Position numbers and translations under genes: made by a program | Shown: positions 26,801 through 37,900 of the stretch, piece after piece | Position numbering within the stretch: the stretch's first letter is position 1 | Layout: every line of letters starts with the position of its first letter | Notes under the pieces: model-generated | The model's database searches: none | What the model saw: only the letters and a program-made list of their open reading frames with translations | What the model was told of the DNA's origin: nothing | NCBI GenBank assembly: GCA_041660925.1 | Contig: JBAZVI010000004.1 | Coordinates: 1-64,000 of the forward strand | Source: Elusimicrobiota bacterium | GTDB taxonomy: Bacteria; Elusimicrobiota; Elusimicrobia; UBA1565 | DNA length: 64,000 nt | Direction: 5' to 3'

Positions 26801-28701
26801 TTCTTGACTCTCTGGGAGGACTGGGATAGACGCAGCCAGGCGAACATGTAGGCCGCGGCGACGACCGTGGCCAGGATCCCGAACGCCGGGAACGCCCAGG
26901 CGGCGGGGATCGCGTCGAAGAGCGCGCCGAGCAGATAGAGGGCCGCCATGACGACGGAGGTCTCGACGGTCTTCATGAAGCCCATCGCCTTGCCGGCCGA
27001 CGCGTCGGGGAGGGTGGACTGCAGATAAGAGTTCATGCCGATGAAGTTCCCCGCCCAGGCCAGGCCCAGGAAGGAGAGCATGAGGAGCGCCGCGTGAAGA
27101 TCGGCGCCGAGGGAGAAGGTCCAGAGGGAGAAGGTTCCGAGGGCCAACCAGGGGATCCAGCGATGGGGAGCGGGCTCCGAGCGTCCTCCGCCGGCGAGCG
27201 TCCTGAGCAGGATCGCCGCCCCGATGAGCTGGCCGAAGTTCGAGGCGCTCGCCAGCCACGCCGTCTTGGCGGCCTCCGCGAGCACGGTCTTCGCGAAGAG
27301 CGGCATCACCAGGGTCTTGATCACGCGGTTCATGGCCATGGCCCCGGAATTCACGAGCATGACCAGGCGGAGGTCTTTGCGGCCGAAGACGACTCCGGCT
27401 CCGCTCCGGAGGTCCGACAGGAACTGCTGGAGGCTGCTCTTCATGCTCCATGCTGCGGTCTTGCCCGCCGCCTCCGCTGCGGGGATGTCGAGCCCGTAGA
27501 AGACGAGCGCGCCGAGCAGGAACGCCGGCGGGTGCAGGCAGAGCGCCGCGGCGAGCCCGAACCGCTGGAGGACGAACCCGAAGAGCAGCGGAGCGAGGGT
27601 CCCCATCGCCTGGAAGGCGATGTGGTTCTTCGAGTTGAACTCCTCGAGAGGGCGCTGCTTGCGTTCGAAGAGGCGGGCGGGGAGGCATTCCCGTCCGGCC
27701 ATCACGACGCCGAACAGCAAGCCGCCGAGCGCGTGCAGCGGGAGGATGACCGCGGGGGTGACGGCGCCGCCCAGAACGACCGCGGCCATCGCCGCCACGC
27801 TGAGCGCCTGCGCCGCCATGGCGAAGGCGACGACCTTGTTCGCCGGCTTGCGGTCGAGCAGCCCTCCGGAGAGCCCGCTGCCGGCCGCCATGGAACCCGC
27901 CCAGACGATCGCCATGGCCGCGACCCATGCCGCGCTTCCGAAATACCTCATCGCGATGAGCTGCCCCGAGAGGACGACGACCTCCATCCCGATCTTCAGG
28001 AAGCTCGTCCCCAGCATCGCCCGGCGGGCTTTGGCCGCGGCCGCCCGCAGCGGCGTCGGCACGGGGGCGCCCGCCGGAAGCTCGTCGACGGAGAGGGCGT
28101 CTCGGGCGTCCGCAAGGGCCGTGAGCGTCGGCTCGGCTTCCGGCGGGAGCACGACCGCTTCTTCGGCGGGACTCCCGGCGCGGCCGTCAAGGTCGTAGAA
28201 CGAGGAGAGTCTCGAACCGGCCTCAGGATCCCCGGGGGAGGAGCCGTCGAGACCGCGCGCCAGGTCCTCGCCGCTCTGGAGCACCGTCGCCGACGCGTCC
28301 TCATCCGCCCCCGCCTGTACGCCGCTGAAGGACCCGAGGTGCACGGGACGGACGGGGGCCTTCCATGCGGCTCCCCCCATCCGTACGGGGACTCCGTGCG
28401 CTTGCGCAGGAGTCTCCCGCGCGTGGAAGACCGCGGCCTCGACCCGGCCCTGCGTCGATGGCGCGGCAGAGACCCCCGGCAGAACGGAAGGCAGCAGGAG
28501 CGACGAGCCGTACGATGCGACCGCCGGGGTACCCGGCCGGACGCTGACGAACGCCGTCGGGAAGGCGGTCTGGACCCGGGCACCCGCCGCCGCGGTCTGA
28601 ACGGTCTGCGCCGAAGCTCGAAGGACCGTCGGCCCCGGGAGGCCGACGAGGATGGACGCGATCAGGAGTACGGCGGTCGCCCGCTTCGCTCTTTGGATCA
28701 T
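26797..28701 (-). CDS. MFS transporter with a long secreted-type N-terminal extension
   Basis: 634 residues. MIQRAKRATAVLLIASILVG...LRASAQ is a Sec-type signal. Residues ~32-220 are Ala/Pro/Gly-rich with no predicted helix. From ~228 a 12-helix major facilitator domain begins (MLGTSFLKIGMEVVVLSGQ). It includes the loop-2 motif GGLLDRKPANK (GxxxDRxGRR-like) and HIAFQAMGTLAPLLFGFVL in TM5. Substrate unknown. A normal MFS protein is ~400-450 residues, so the extension is the odd part and matches the layout of two other transporters here. TATCCT -10 box ends 10 nt before the ATG. Confidence 0.85.
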   Translation of the reverse strand: MIQRAKRATAVLLIASILVGLPGPTVLRASAQTVQTAAAGARVQTAFPTAFVSVRPGTPAVASYGSSLLLPSVLPGVSAAPSTQGRVEAAVFHARETPAQAHGVPVRMGGAAWKAPVRPVHLGSFSGVQAGADEDASATVLQSGEDLARGLDGSSPGDPEAGSRLSSFYDLDGRAGSPAEEAVVLPPEAEPTLTALADARDALSVDELPAGAPVPTPLRAAAAKARRAMLGTSFLKIGMEVVVLSGQLIAMRYFGSAAWVAAMAIVWAGSMAAGSGLSGGLLDRKPANKVVAFAMAAQALSVAAMAAVVLGGAVTPAVILPLHALGGLLFGVVMAGRECLPARLFERKQRPLEEFNSKNHIAFQAMGTLAPLLFGFVLQRFGLAAALCLHPPAFLLGALVFYGLDIPAAEAAGKTAAWSMKSSLQQFLSDLRSGAGVVFGRKDLRLVMLVNSGAMAMNRVIKTLVMPLFAKTVLAEAAKTAWLASASNFGQLIGAAILLRTLAGGGRSEPAPHRWIPWLALGTFSLWTFSLGADLHAALLMLSFLGLAWAGNFIGMNSYLQSTLPDASAGKAMGFMKTVETSVVMAALYLLGALFDAIPAAWAFPAFGILATVVAAAYMFAWLRLSQSSQRVKK

Positions 28702-28711
28702 CTTTCCTGAA

Positions 28712-28717
28712 AGGATA
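28712..28717 (-). promoter_or_regulatory. -10 box (TATCCT) of the MFS gene
   Basis: Ends 10 nt before the ATG. AGGAAAG touches the ATG and is too close to serve as a normal Shine-Dalgarno site. Confidence 0.5.
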
Positions 28718-28854
28718 ACAAGCGCGCGGCGTCCGGACCTGAAGCATCCGGGCAGGTCGCGAGGGGTATCCGTACTATGCGGGCGGGTTCAGGGGAGCAG
28801 GGGACCGGGAAACGGAGGGTTTCCTATGAGAGACACGAACAGATTCCTTACCTC

Positions 28855-28897
28855 AACTCCCCCTCCTGCGGGAGGGGGGTGGGGGAGGGGGCGCGAT
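28855..28897. repeat. C/G-run intergenic palindrome
   Basis: ccccctcctgcgggagggggg followed by tgggggaggggg; same type as the elements at 9708-9865. Confidence 0.55.
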
Positions 28898-28911
28898 TAG
28901 GTCCATTAGGT

Positions 28912-28993
28912 GAGTGACAGGCACCGTCGATTAGCGCCGACGCCGAATCGAGCGGTGCCAGACACGCCAGGGGTGCCGGGTGTCAGGCACCGA
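28912..28993. repeat. GGTGCCTGACAC-type palindromes, one spanning the stop of the giant gene
   Basis: gtgacaggcacc at 28912-28925 is followed by a 12-bp stem (one T-T mismatch): ggtgccagacac (28952-28963) with gtgtcaggcacc (28982-28993). On the minus strand the stop codon and last Ala codon of the giant gene are part of this stem (ggtgccTGAcac). GGTGCC..ACAC palindromes are typical REP-like repeats and may double as a transcript end. Confidence 0.7.
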
Positions 28994-31900
28994 GCGGACG
29001 GCGCCGGCGCCACGCCCAATAGGCGGCGGCAGCGGCGGCGAGGGCGCCGAAGGCGGCGAGGGCCCAGAGCCAGAGGGCGCGGGCATGCGAGGCCGCGCCG
29101 GGACCCTGCGGCTGGGAGGGGTCGGTCGGCTGGCCGGGGTGCGCGAGCTGGTCCTCGAGCTCGGCCAGGCGCCGGCGGGCGGCGTCGAGCTCGGAGCGGA
29201 AGCCGGCGATGTCGCTCTCGAGGCGGCGGATCGCGGCTTCGAGCGCCTCCTGCTCGCCGATGCGCCAGGCGAGGCGGCGGAACTCGTCGGCCAGGGGACC
29301 GAGGCGCGCGTCGACCTTGCGGCGGTCGGAGAGGGCGGCTTCGAGGTCGCGGCCCGCCGCCGAACTCTCGCCGTCGAAGCGCGCGCGGGCGCGGGCGGAG
29401 GCCTCGCGGTCGTTCTCGACGCGCTCGCCCAGCTTGTCGAGCCCGCCCTGCATGGAGCCGTACTGGCGCGAGCCGGTCACGAGGACGACGCTGCGCTGCA
29501 CGCGGTCCACCTCGAGGTGGCCGGGGCGGCCGTCGAGGCGCACCGCGCCGTCGACGCCGGGCTCGGAGAGGGCCACCGTCGGGTCCTTGAGCGCGTTCTC
29601 GAGCTGCTCGGAGCCGGGGCGCTCGGTGACCTTCGAGGTCTGCCAGGTGCGTCCGGGCTCGCTCGAGCGGCCGCGGCGGGTCTCGATCCAGGTCTCGGAG
29701 ACGCCGCCCTCGAAGTAGGAGAGGACGCGGCGCCGGGCGTTGAGGAGGTCCTCGACGCTGTAGTCGAGCCCGCGCCGGACGGCCTGGCGCCCATAATGAA
29801 CGTCGACGCGCCGGCCGTTCTCCGCTCGCGTCGTCCCTTCGGCGCTATGGCCCGCCGAAGGGACCATGGCCTGGAGGTCCTTGTCGTAGACCGTCTGCCC
29901 GGGCAGCAGCGGCGAGTCGAGGTCCGCGGCCTTGGGGAACTGGGTCGGGTCGAAGTGCCACTGGACCGGGTCGGGCAGGATGTCGAGGACGTCGAGCGCG
30001 CCGAGGGTCTTGCGGAAGAAGTTGTGGTGCTCGGTCGAGCCGCCCTCGATCTTGCTCATGTAGACGCGGCCGATGTAGCCGTGCTGGCGGGTGTCGCGCC
30101 CGGTGAGGATCTCGGTCGCGGAGCCGACGACGCCGCGGGGGAGCTCGAGGATGATGTTCCCCCAGTTCCACGGCATCCAGCCCCAGTTCTCCTTCTCGGC
30201 GAGCGCGCTCCCCGAGCCCTCGACGCGGGAGATGAGATAGCGGCGGTTGAGCATCACCGGCAGGCCGGTCGCGGGGTCCGTGTAGCGCAGGAGCCGGAAG
30301 CCGGGGTCGACGCCCTTCTGGTTGTCGAGCAGCCCGTCGCGTCCCATGGCCTCGAGCTTCCAGCCGGCGCCGGCCTTGTCGACCGCGCCTCCGTCCATGA
30401 AGAGCTTCGCGAGCGTCTGGTCCGCGTTCATCTCGGCGGCGAAGACCTCTCCGCGCACCGTGCTCAGCGCGCCGCGGGCCTGGCCGAAGCGCTCGGAGAG
30501 GGCGCGCGTCCCGAAGACGGGGCGGGCGTCCACGCCGACGAGCGTGCGCCCCCCGTCGACCTGGAGCGCGAGGTCGCGGGTCACGAAGAGGCTGTACGCG
30601 CCCGAGCGCTCGAGCTTCGCGGCTTCCGCCGCGAGCTCCTTGTCGTCGAGGCCCGTCTCCTTCAGGGCGGCGAGGTAGTCCCCGCCGAGGCGGCCCCAGA
30701 GCCCGGCGGCGGCGAGGACGCGGCCGGTCTCGCGCAGGTCGTCGAAGGCGGTCTCGGAGAGTCGTTCGGCGTCGTGCCAGGCGCTCTCGGCCTTGTTGGC
30801 GTCGTCGACCTTGGCGGCGAGCGCCTTCTGCGCGTCCTTGAAGTCCCCCTCGCCGACCTTGAGCTTCTCGGTCTCGAGCTTCAGCCGGGCCTCGTCGGCG
30901 TCCGGGAACTTCGCGCGCGCCTTCTCCGCGGCGCGGGCGCGGGCCTCCTTCTCGACGAGCCCGTAGCGCAGCTGCTCGCCGTCGGCCAGCATGCGCGCGC
31001 GCTTCGCGTCGTCGGCCGCGCCGGCCTCCTTCTCGCGGGCGGCGCGCAGCGTCGCGACGGCCTTGGGCAGCGCGGTCCCCGCGTCCTTGAGCGCCGCCAG
31101 CGCCTCGTTGAAGTCGTCCTGCGTGACGTAGAGGGCGGCGACCTCTCCGTTCTTGTCCACGGCGAAGCCGTAGCTCTGAAGCTTGATCCCCATCCAGCCG
31201 ACGCGGCTCTGCCGGAGCTTCTGCTCCCCCGCCGCCTCCACCATCTTGCGCACACCCTCCGGACCGGCCTCGAGGCGGGAGTAGCGCGCCGCCTCGACGG
31301 GATCCTCGACCGAAAGGCGCTTGAAGTGGTCCTCGAAGGCCTCGAGGGTCGGGAAGCGGTCTCGGGCGAGCGGGCGGTCCCCCTCGTAGACGACCGTCAC
31401 CGTGCGGCCCGGCGCGCTCCAGAGGGCCTTGAGCGGGTTCAGCGCCGCGTGCAGGCCGCGGGGGTCGGCCTCGGTCGAGAAGGTGTAGAAGCGCGCCTTG
31501 CGGGAGGCGGAGAGCTCGGAGAGGGCCTCGTAACTCATGCCCTTGACCGCGCCGCCGGCGAGCGCCGCGAGCGCGAACTCGCTGGCCGCCAGCGTCTGGT
31601 GGACCTTCACGCGGGAATCGGCCTGGGCGAGACCGTCCTGCGCCTCCACGCGCCGGGCGCGGGACGCGTCGGCGCCGGCGAGGAGCTCGATGTCGCTCCC
31701 CTTGAAGAACATCCGGCCGTCGGCGCGCTTCTCGAGCCCTCCGGCCGCGTCGAGCTTGCGGACCTCCTCGGCCGTGTGCCAGCCCTCGATCGTCCACAGG
31801 CGGCGGCCGGCGCCGTCGGTCTTCGTCGCGGCGTAGACGGGCTCCAGGCCGGTCGTCTTGCGGGCCGTCCAGTCGGAGCGCAGGCGCTCGAGCCGCGCGA

Positions 31901-34900
31901 GCGCCGCCTCGGCCTCGCGGAACTCGGAGGGGACGGCGCCGCGCCAGGAGAGACCGGCGATGCGGGCGCTCTCGAGCATGATGAGCGCGTCGAGCGCGAG
32001 CATGCCGCGTCCGCGTTCGAGGAGGTCCCTGCGGCGCGCGAGCGAGTCCTTGAGGCCGAAGACGGCGTCGAAGGAGCGGGCGAGCGCCGCGTCGCCGCGC
32101 AGCTCGGGCCGGTCGAAGAGGGCGACGACCTCCGCGTCATAGGCGCTCTCGGCCTTCAGGTAGCGGTCGAGGGCGATGTCGCTGAGCACGAACTTCTCGG
32201 GGCCCGCGTCGACGGCGAGGTAGTCCTCGAGGAGGGCCTGCCGGGCGCTCTCGCGCTCGCGGCGCAGGCCCTCGACGCGCTCGAAGGCCCCGCGCAGGGC
32301 CATGGGGAGCTCGAGGGCGTCGGCGTAGGCGGAGCGCATGGCCGAGAGCGTCTGCGCGTTCGCGGTGAGGCCCGCCTCGGCGAGCCGGCCCTCCTCCTTC
32401 AGCTCGGCGGAGATCCCGCGCAGCAGCTGCCCGCGCGCCTGCGGGGAGAGCGCGACCCACGCGCCGGCGAGGGCGCGCTCGACCCTGATGCGCCGGCCCT
32501 CGACGTCCGCCTGCACGAGGACGTCGAGCTTCTTCGCCGGCTCGATGTCGGCGCGGTGGCGGACGACGTCGGCGGCCTCGCTCATCTCGGCGTAGAGGCC
32601 GGCGAGGCGCTCGAGCTCGACGGCCTGGCCCTCGGGCAGCCCGGAGGCGCGCAGGGCGCCGGCCATGCGCTCGGCGAAGTCCGGCTCCAGCATGCGGCGC
32701 GAGAGGCCCTCGAAGAGACGGCTCTCCGGACTGCGCTTCGGCGTCTGGGGCATGGAGAGGGGCTGGACGGCCGGGACGATGGCCCCGTCGCTCGGGAAGC
32801 CGAGGGCGGTCAGCTCGGTGACGAGCGCGGTGAAGTCGGAGCGAAGGTCGGCCGTGACGGCCGTGAAGTCGAGCCAGGCCTTGACCAGCGCCGTCTCCGC
32901 GGAGAGGGTCTCCTCGACGCTCCCCTGTCCCCGCCCCTGGCGCGCGAGAGCCGCGCGGAACTCCCCCTCCGCGGCCTGCGCCAGCTCGCCCTGGCGCTCG
33001 AGGAGGACCGCCTTGTCCTGGACGCCCTTCATGAGGAGGTGGAGCTTCAGCGACATCTCCTGCAGCTGGCCCTTCGCCTGAAGCTCGCGGCGCAGGGAAT
33101 CTCCGAGCACGCCCTCCAGCGAGCGCTGGATCGCGCGGGGGTCGGGCGCCTCGAGGAACGCGCCGCCGACGCTCTGGCCGCGGAACATGCCGAAGGCGAT
33201 GACCGGGGTGAAGCCTTTGTAGCTCATGCGCTCGGCGATGACGTCGGCCCGTATCTGCGAGGCGAGGTCGTCGCCGCCGAGCTTCCCGGCCAGGCCGCCG
33301 TCGAGGAGGTCCTGCGTATACTGCCGCACCGCCTGGTCGCGCGCCTGGGACGCGAGAGCGCCGGCCACCGCCGCCAGGTCGCCTTCACGTCCGGCCGGGT
33401 CGCCGGGCGCCAGCGCGACGAGGCGCTCGGTGGAGGCGTCGGAGGGAAGGCCGACGAGGGCCTTGATCTCGGCGGCCTGGAGTTCGATGCGGCCGCGGAC
33501 CTGGCGGATGAACTCGTCGAAGTCCCGGCCGAAACGACCGGCGCGCGAGCCGTTCTCCTCTCGCGCCGTCCCTTCGGCGCTCAGGCCCGCCGAAGGGATC
33601 ATGTCGGGGTTCCCGCGCGCACGCTCGGCCCAGCGCAGGAGCCGGACGTCGGTCTCGAAGCGGGCGAGCAGGATGCCGGCCTGCGCGCGCGCGGCGGAGA
33701 CGTCCCCGCTGTAGGCGCGGTCGGCGCGCTCGGTGCGCAGGCGGGCGAGCTGGAGGAGGACCTCGGGCGGGGTGGAGGGGCTGCGCAGGCGCAGCTCGAC
33801 CCAGCTGTCGACATAGCTCTTGTTGATGGGGTCGCCGCCCACGCTCGTGCGCGAGCGGAAGTAGCGCATCGACGAGGTCGAGCCGACGCGCTGGGTCTCG
33901 GGCTCGAAGGCCGTGACCTCGGGCTCGTGCGCCGCGGCCGCGGCCGACTGCCGTCCTTCGACGACGCGGCGCGAGAGCTCGGAGAAGTCGAGCGGCATGG
34001 TCCCCGCGCGAGCGGAGGAAGCGGCTTCCCCGCCCAGGCGCGCGAGCACGGCCTCGAGCGAGCGCGCCTGTCCCTCGAGACCGGCGGCGGCGATGCGGGA
34101 CTCGGCGTCCGTCTTGCCGCGCAGGTCCTCGAGGCGGCCGCGCGCGAACGAGAGCTCGGCCGAGACCTTGGCGCGGCGGGCTTCGAGGTCGCCGGCGTAG
34201 GCCTCCTGGGCGCGCTCGGCCTCGAGCGTCTGGATGCGGGCGGCCGCGACGACGTCGGGGTTGCCCGGCATCTCGGAGGAGAGGGCGTCGACGAGCCGGG
34301 ACAGCGAGTTGACCACCAGCGAGACGGGTTCGATGCGGTGCTCCTTGGACTTGAGACCCTTGTCGGCGATGGTCTCGACCGCGCGCGCCGTCTCGACGCG
34401 TTCGGCGAGCACCGCGCGGTCCTTGGCGACCGGGTCCTTCGCCGCGAGGATGGCCTTGAGGTCGGAGAGGGCCTGCTCCTCCGACATCGTCCACTGCACG
34501 GGCTCCATCCCCAGGCGGCCGAGCAGGAGGTTCAGCCGGGAGAACGCCTGGCCGGCGATCCGGTCGGCCTCGGTCGTGCGCAGGACGGAGGCGTCGAGCG
34601 CTCCCTGCGCCGCGCGGACGCGGCCCGCGGGGTCGCCGTCGGAGGCGGCGTTCGCGCGAGCCTCCTCGAGCTTCGTCTGCGCCGCGGGGACGACCTCGCT
34701 CTGCAGGATGTCGCGCACGCGCCGGGCGGAGCCGAACTCGACGACGGCGCGGTAGATGTCCACCGCGAGGTCGGCCTCGAGCTTCCCCTTGAAGGCCTCG
34801 TAGTAGCGGCTCTGGGCTTCTCCGCGCTTCACCTGCAGCTCCTTGAGCTCCTCGGGCTTGAGCTCGAAGGTGGGGATGGGGAGCACGCCGATGCCGGTGA

Positions 34901-37900
34901 TGCCGACGCTCGGGATGAAGCCGAGGCCGCCGGCGGAGGTGAGGTTCGCCCCCACCTGGACGTCCACCCAGAACTTCTGGATGCGGTGGGCGTCGGCCGA
35001 GGCCATGGCCGCGGCGGCCTCGCGGCGCCGTCCGACCTCCTCGAGGCTCGCCGAGTTGGCGGCGGCGACGTTGAAGGCCTGTTGGAAGGAGTCGAGGGTG
35101 ATCGCGCCGCGGCCCTTCGGGTCCTGGACGAGGCGTCCTTCGAGCTCGATCCAGCCGGAGGCGAGCGCGTGCTGGGCCTCCGCGTCGAGGACCCCGGAAG
35201 CGTACCAGCGCCACTGGGAGAAGGCCTGGCGCAGCCGGCTCTCGGGCATGAGTCCGTTGCGCTGACCGGCGAGCGCCTTGCGCAGCTCGTCGCGGGAGGA
35301 GAGGGCCTCGGGGCGGAGGACCTCGGCGCGCTGGGCCTGCTCGCGGCCGGACCAGGCGTCGCGGAACATGCGCTGGAGCTTCTCGGCGTGGATCTCCTTC
35401 ATCTGCGCCGCGGCGGCCTGGGATTCGAGGAGGTAGGCGCCGTCGCGCTCCTTGGACGCGGGGTCGTAGATCGGGAGGCGCACGCCGCCGCCCGCGGTGA
35501 GGATCTGTCCGGCGAGCATGTCCTGGAACTGCACGCCCACCGAGACGGTGAGGCGGTCGACCCAGGGGATCCAGTCCATGAGGTTGAAGCCTTCCTCGCC
35601 GACGGCGGCCTTGAGCGCGTCCTGGTCCAGGCCCGAGAAGATCTCGGCGAGGCGCTCCTGCGAGGAGAGCGTGCGCCCGATCTCCTTGAGGACGGCGTCG
35701 AGCTGCTCGGCGTCGAGCTCCTTGAAAGGAAGGGGCTCGCCGGGGGCCCGGCCGCTGAGCATGTCGTAGCGGATGACCGCGGCGTCGTAGCGCGCCGTCG
35801 CCTGCGCCTCCCAGGCCTTCCCCTCGGCGCGCAGGGCGTCGGTCGGGGCGCTCTCCGACTGCCAGCGGGCCATCTTGAGCTCCCACTGGGCCTGCGCGAC
35901 GTCGGTCACGGTCTGCTGCCACTGGCGGGTCAGCGCGAGCAGGCGCTCCTGGAGCCGCAGGCCTTCGCGGTAGAGCGTCTGGGCCTTGTTCTCGATGAGC
36001 GCGCGCTGGGTGCGGGTCAGCGTCATCTCGGTCCAGGTCCCGGCCGCGAAGCCGCCGCCGGAGGCGCGGTCGCTGAAGGCCGAGCCGGTGGGGTTGGTGA
36101 CGAAGCCGACCTGGCCGCGGATGCGGGTGTTGTCGAGGAAGGCGCCGGCCTTGCGCAGCTCGGTGATCTCGCGCGAGAGCGTGCCGATGTCCTGCTGGAG
36201 CAGGCGCCGGGCGACGTCCTGCGAGTAGATGCGCTTGAGCTCGGCGGCGGTCGTCGGATCGCCCTCCTTCCCCTCGAGGAAGCCGTCGAGCTTCCCGTTG
36301 AACTCCTTGAGGGTCTTCGAGCCGTCGAGCGCGTCGCTCGCTCCGGCGGAGACGGCGCCCCAGAGCTGCGCGAGCGTGATCGAGGTGTTCATGGAGAGCG
36401 TCAGCCGGTCCTCCATTCCCGCGTAGCGGCTGCCGTAGCCGATGTTGACGTTGGAGTAGGGGCCGAAGCTCTTGGAGGCCTCGAAGTACTTCGTCTTCGA
36501 GTCGCCGAGGAGCTTGCCCTCGGCGCTGATGGCGATGCCGTAGTCCGGGAGGGTCACGGAGACGCGGTCGGTGTAGCTGTTGTACTTCGTGCCGAACTCG
36601 GCGCCCGCGCGGTTGGTGATCGTGGCCCAGGGCTTGCCGTTGGCGTCGCGCAGCGAGAAGCCCTTGAGGATGGTGACGCCGCCCGACTGCTGGTTGTAGT
36701 CGTCGGTGCCCTCCTGCTTCGCGTAGAAGAAGTCGACGGTGAACGCGTCCTCGGAGTCCAGGACGCGCGCGAGGTCGAAGCTCGGGCCGATCTGGGTGCG
36801 CTTGTAGTGCTTGTTCTCCCCCTTCGCGTCGATGACGAAGTTGCGGTTGAGGTCCGGGTCGAGCCCGGTGAAGTCGAGGTTGACCGTCTCGAGGAAGGAG
36901 CGCGGGTCCTTGGCGAAGATCTGCTGCTGCTCGGCGTTGAGCCGCATGACCTCGTTGAACTTCACCGAGGTCTTGAGGCTCCCGCCGTAGAACGAGGTCT
37001 TCTCCTTCGCGCCGCTGAGCGCGAAGTCGGCGAAGCCGGCGGCGCCGACGTAGAGGCGGTCGCCGAAGAGCAGGACCGCGAAGTCGTCGAAGACCATCAG
37101 ACGGCTCTGCCGGGCCGAGGACTCCATCTTCAGGTCCGGCGGGGCGTCCTGGATGTAGCGGTGCAGGTCGACGTTCAGGTAGTTGACCCAGTTGCTGCCC
37201 TGCAGGGATTCGACCTGGACCTCGACGCCCTTGTCGCCGTAGGGAGCGTTCTCGCCGTTGGGCGGGCTGACGAACTGGTAGCCGCTGACGCTGATGTTGT
37301 TGCCGCCGAGCTGGGCGACGTTGCCGAGGGTGGCCCAGCTCGAGGTCTCCAGGCCGTGCGGCACGCCCAGCGAGGTCTGGTAGACGAGGTAGAAGCCGTC
37401 CGCGTCGCCGAACTCGAGGATCTGGGAGTTGGGGATGATGCTCGAGAGCCCCTGGGGGTTCTGGAGCAGGCCCTGGCGCATCGCGCTGACGTCGCGCGTC
37501 GAGGGCGAGTGCTGCAGGACGCTCGCGAAGAGCTGGTCGAGGAAGTGCGGGAAGTCGCGCTTGGGCACGACGAGCGCGGCGGCCGCGTCCTGCGCGTCGG
37601 GCGCCATGTACCAGCTGCCGCCGCTGCGGCGCAGGCCGTTGACCCGCGCGAGCAGGGCGGGGTCGAGCGCGCCGGGGTCGCGCAGGGCGGAGAGCTCGGC
37701 GTTGAGCTTGGCCTGGACCTCGTCGACCTTGTGGAGGTCGAAGCGCAGGACCTCGTCGGAGCGCTTGAGCCGCGACTCGACGTCGCGGTACTGGACGTTC
37801 TGCTCGAGCACGGCGCGGGTCTTGTCCTGGAGCTCTCGGATGTTCTCGGCCACGCGCTTGAGCGCGCTCTCGTCGGCGCTGTTGAGCTGGGACATCCAGC

